Made by a program: the position numbers and the translations under genes. DNA of 33,586 nt, taken from Bondarzewia mesenterica (Eukaryota > Basidiomycota > Agaricomycetes > Russulales > Bondarzewiaceae). The DNA is taken from contig SGPL01000271.1 in assembly GCA_004802705.1 (NCBI GenBank), positions 10,515-44,100 of the forward strand, in the 5' to 3' direction. The notes beneath the pieces are model-generated. The model was not told the DNA's origin and made no database searches. It worked only from the letters and a program-made list of their open reading frames with translations. Shown piece after piece: positions 31,107 to 33,586 of this stretch. Position 1 is the first letter of the stretch. Each line of letters opens with the position of its first letter.

Positions 31107-31213
31107 AGTAAGAAAGCTAAAGTAGAGGTAGCAAGTACGAGTTGAAGGATTGCTAGATGTAAGAGGAAAATAATCATGAAGCTGTAAAAAACTGAGGAGA
31201 GAAGAGGGAATTT

Positions 31214-31228
31214 GCCTCCCTCTTTATA
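31214..31228 (-). promoter_or_regulatory. Putative internal promoter of the right copy
   Basis: On the minus strand TATAAAGAGGGAGGC begins at 31228, 122 bases before the ATG at 31106. It continues into CAAATTCCCTC, giving the same potential GAGGG/CCCTC hairpin as the left copy. The matching position and sequence support a conserved start site for the second ORF; activity is inferred. Confidence 0.45.
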
Positions 31229-31235
31229 ATCTTCA

Positions 31236-32690
31236 TCATCTTCGATGATTGGCTGATATAGATAGAGATAATGTGGGGCTTATCACCTGTGAGTGTCTTC
31301 TGTGGAAGTCCTTGAAGGTAGTGTGTGCATCTACTATGCCTTCTTCAAGGTCTTCCCAAAATATTCATTCATTGTCTATGGGTGAATAGCCCTTCTATCA
31401 GGCCAAGTATTGGAGGTTTTTGTGGAACATATAAGAGTCCAATAGTGATTCAACCTTATATATGTCTTTATTGTCTATAAGGTCAAATGAGTCAGGTCTC
31501 TCAAAGTTCAGCTCATGTGCTCTTATTTTGACATATGGCATGATTAAAGACAGGTGAAATACTGAGTGAATCTTCTACGTGCTTAGTAGCTTTAATTGGA
31601 CATTTACAGGAGATGGTATATCTAAAACCTAAAAAGATCTATATCTCTGAGGGGAAAGCTTTACCGAGGGATATGTAGTAATAAGATATTTTGCTTCTAA
31701 CTATATCTTATCTTATTATATTTTTTAGCTTCCTTTAGTCCCTTTTGTGCTATTACTTGTGCTGTCAGATTATGGGACATGATAATGTCCTTCCTGATTT
31801 TTTCTAATTGCTTCAGCCATTAAGGACCGTGGGGAGTGCAGTATCTTTTAGTATTTCTAGTAATAACTATGAGATTTACCCTATGATTAGTTCAAAAGGA
31901 GTCTTCTTTGTTGATGAGTGGGCAGTGGAGTTGTGAGCGAACTCCGTAAATGGTAACAGGTCTGTCTAATCATTACCTTGGAAATTGCAGAAGATCTGTA
32001 GGAACTATTTCAGTGACTAGTTTGTTCATTTGGTCTGTCTGTCTAACTGAGGGTAGTAGGCTATAGACATTGCCTACTTCATTTCTAGCTTCGTGCAGAG
32101 TTCCTTTGTGACCTTTGCAGTGTATTGTGGGCCTCTGTCTGATATAATCCTTCTTGGTAGGCCGTAGTGCCTCCAAATATAGTTTTGGTAGAAGTCTGCT
32201 GTTTGTTCTACTGTGATAATTTTGTGACAAGGTACAAAGACTGCTCTCTTAGATACATTATGGTCGATAAAGATGAATATGGAATTAAATCCCTTTAATA
32301 AGGGCAAATGTGTAATAAAGTCTATTAAAACTACCTGAAAAGGGAGTGCATGGACATCTGCTTCAATGGAGACCATGGGTACTCTAGGGCGGTTTAGCTG
32401 GTTCTTTGATGCTTGGCATGTAGCACATCCCTTGACATATTCTTTGATGAACATGGTCATTTCTGGCCACTAAAACTCCCTTTGTACCTGTTCAACCATT
32501 TTTCATTCTCCTAGAAGCCCATCTATGATCGAGGCTTGCCTCTGGATGCACTTTTGGGCTCTGCTATGTTTAATGCTAACCGCACGGACTCCTACTTTAT
32601 TCCTCACGAGAAACTAGGTGAGTGCCCGACATCTACCATTAGTCAGTGTGATGGCTTTATTAAATTGTTAAATACGAGATATAGAACCTC
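31236..32690 (-). pseudogene. pol: Integrase and chromodomain remnant, right copy
   Basis: On the minus strand: LLGE-stop-KMVE and VQREF-stop-WPE, then CATCQASKNQ (the CC half of the zinc finger), first Asp in VLIDFI and second Asp in IISDRGPQY within the frame 32460-32074. In the region of the catalytic Glu it reads RQTDQMN, so the Glu is now Asp. The chromodomain follows (about 31510-31300) with DIYKVESLLDS, LQYLA, KGYSP, DLEEG and TFKDFHRRHS. The frame ends at the TGA at 31238-31236; here the codon after NH is CGA, unlike the TGA of the left copy. Confidence 0.85.
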
Positions 32691-32830
32691 CCATTGATCT
32701 AGTAAATTCTGAGCACAGTTGGATGTATGGATAATTCAGAAATCAAGATGCAATTGTCTTCCTCCCCCTTTTGATTTAATTTTATTAATTTTATTTTTTT
32801 TTACTTTTTTTTTCTTACCAATCACTACAC
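32691..32830. other. Transition from AT-rich to CpG-rich DNA
   Basis: A T-rich run (about 32770-32815) ends the AT-rich block. No target-site duplication matching the left junction (about 5063) was found. Confidence 0.5.
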
Positions 32831-32917
32831 CTATAGTTCAGGTGCCGTCTGTCTAACGACAAGCTTGCTCGCCTTACTGTCTTAGACAGACGGTCACCGG
32901 TCTATAGTTCAGGTGCC
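32831..32917. repeat. Hairpin bracketed by a 16-bp direct repeat
   Basis: CTATAGTTCAGGTGCC occurs at 32831-32846 and 32902-32917. Between the two lies a perfect 12-base inverted repeat, CCGTCTGTCTAA (32845-32856) and TTAGACAGACGG (32882-32893), with a 25-base loop. The first direct repeat overlaps the stem by two bases. It may be a small inserted hairpin element or the scar of one. Confidence 0.75.
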
Positions 32918-33093
32918 TCGGAACAGGAATATCTAAGCACATGACTCCCGCCTTTGCAAGCAAGGTACGTGCCGACGGAGTCGGCGCTCCCCGAGTCTGA
33001 CAGCGGCGCTCAAATACTCAGCGGAAGCCGCCAACAGCCTACCGACATAACAAAGTACTTTGTACAACTCCAACAACACGGTGCTCGCCATTG
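32918..33093 (+). promoter_or_regulatory. Upstream region of the right-hand gene
   Basis: CpG-rich, 176 bases between the hairpin structure and the proposed ATG. No TATA box or known binding site is evident. It probably includes the 5' UTR. Confidence 0.4.
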
Positions 33094-33586
33094 ATGGAAA
33101 TAGACAAACACTCACCTTCCTTCCGCACCCTCCGCCCGCCCCACGCCAAGCGTGCGCGTTCCCCCGAGTCCCCGAGCACCCTCGACCGCCCTTCGGTGAG
33201 TGCTCTATGTGGAGGTGGGGATACATTAATTGCTTTTTGCTCCTAACACCACGCGTTTTCACCTGTTATGTGAGCGTGCAGAAGAAGCTGTTGATGTCGG
33301 TCAATGGGGATGCATCCTTCCCGGTGGGTGGCGTCAGTGTCAATATCAATGCCGGTGGAAATGCTGGTGCGTGGGGAAGACAGGAAGAGGGATGGGTCGC
33401 GCAGACTCGCAGTCTGACACTCGACTCTGCATTAGCGGACGAAGACGAGCACATGGTGCGTGCGCGTCCGTGGCATGCCTGCACGAACACTTTCATAAAG
33501 AGTCTCACTTTGCACAACCCTCACCCTCGCAGAACCTCGACATCGACGAGACACTACCTCCTTCCCAACCTATATTCACGTCTACA
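33094..33586 (+). CDS. Unidentified gene, first three exons (partial, runs off the window)
   Basis: The model has exon 1 at 33094-33195 (34 codons), an intron to 33281 (GTGAGT...CTAAC...GCAG), exon 2 at 33282-33455 (58 codons), an intron to 33532 (GTGCGT...CGCAG) and exon 3 from 33533 to the window end (18 codons). All junctions are phase 0 and no stop occurs in 110 codons. The ATG lies in a CCATTGATGG context, and the residues from it (MEIDKHSPSF) fit a fungal start. The protein begins with a basic, Ser/Pro-rich segment (AKRARSPESPST...RPSKKLL) that could be a nuclear-localisation signal, then a Gly/Asn/Val stretch (GGVSVNINAGGNAGAWG), then acidic DEDEHM and NLDIDETLPPS. No catalytic domain is visible in this part and I do not recognise the family. 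Composition and codon use match host genes and not the AT-rich block. Confidence 0.75.

Larger units (their letters stand above)
29075..32690 (-). mobile_element. Decayed Ty3-type chromovirus, right copy (inverted, 5'-truncated)
   Basis: Read on the minus strand: end of the integrase zinc-binding domain, integrase core, chromodomain, spacer with TATA box, second zinc-knuckle ORF, polypurine-like stretch and 3' LTR. It aligns by eye with 8540-11950 of the left copy throughout. Reverse transcriptase, RNase H, protease and gag are missing, so it is cut at about 32690, close to the return of CpG-rich DNA. Its 3' LTR faces that of the left copy across ~17 kb. Confidence 0.85.

Noticed and set aside
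32700..33093. Continuation of the PacC gene on the right side of the AT-rich block
   Set aside because: No reading resembling zinc finger 3 or the following family sequence was found on either strand, so a simple insertion into the gene is not supported within this window.

Overview
The window looks like a piece of a filamentous basidiomycete chromosome, probably an agaricomycete. The evidence is short GT-AG introns with CTAAC/CTGAC branch points, a PacC/Rim101 zinc-finger exon of fungal type, and Ty3 retrotransposons of the chromovirus type whose gag tail carries the AMDID motif familiar from basidiomycete elements. All translations and alignments were done by eye; no database search was possible.

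Layout. (1) Positions 1-5062 are CpG-rich, mostly non-coding DNA with old segmental duplications. It ends in a compact promoter with five PacC-type GCCARG sites and the first exon of a PacC/Rim101 gene. (2) At about 5063, only five codons into exon 2 of that gene, the sequence changes abruptly into AT-rich repeat DNA. (3) 5063-32700 is a ~27.6 kb AT-rich block that is poor in CpG and full of stop codons. A decayed chromovirus points right at its left end (gag tail, protease, RT, RNase H, integrase, chromodomain, an extra ORF, 3' LTR; 5905-~11950). A 5'-truncated relative points left at its right end (integrase, chromodomain, the same extra ORF, 3' LTR; ~32690-29075). The two 3' LTRs face each other across a ~17 kb core. 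(4) The core holds two ~50-bp satellite arrays (20205-20900 and 22899-23620), a promoter-like cluster of TGASTCA sites, and at least seven coding relics on both strands that no intact ORF reveals. (5) From about 32830 the DNA is again CpG-rich. It has a small hairpin bracketed by a direct repeat and the first three exons of an unidentified gene that runs off the window.

Reading together: two ordinary host genes flank an old heterochromatic island. The retrotransposon stops are mostly explained by C-to-T change (CGA to TGA, CAA/CAG to TAA/TAG, TGG to TGA/TAG), as expected from cytosine methylation with deamination or a RIP-like process. The most informative points are the PacC gene cut off between its second and third zinc fingers, its likely autoregulatory promoter, and a chromovirus architecture with a second zinc-knuckle ORF downstream of pol, preceded by a conserved TATA box and present in both copies. 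The inverted chromovirus arms around a satellite-bearing AT-rich core resemble a pericentromeric or centromeric arrangement, but this is inference only.
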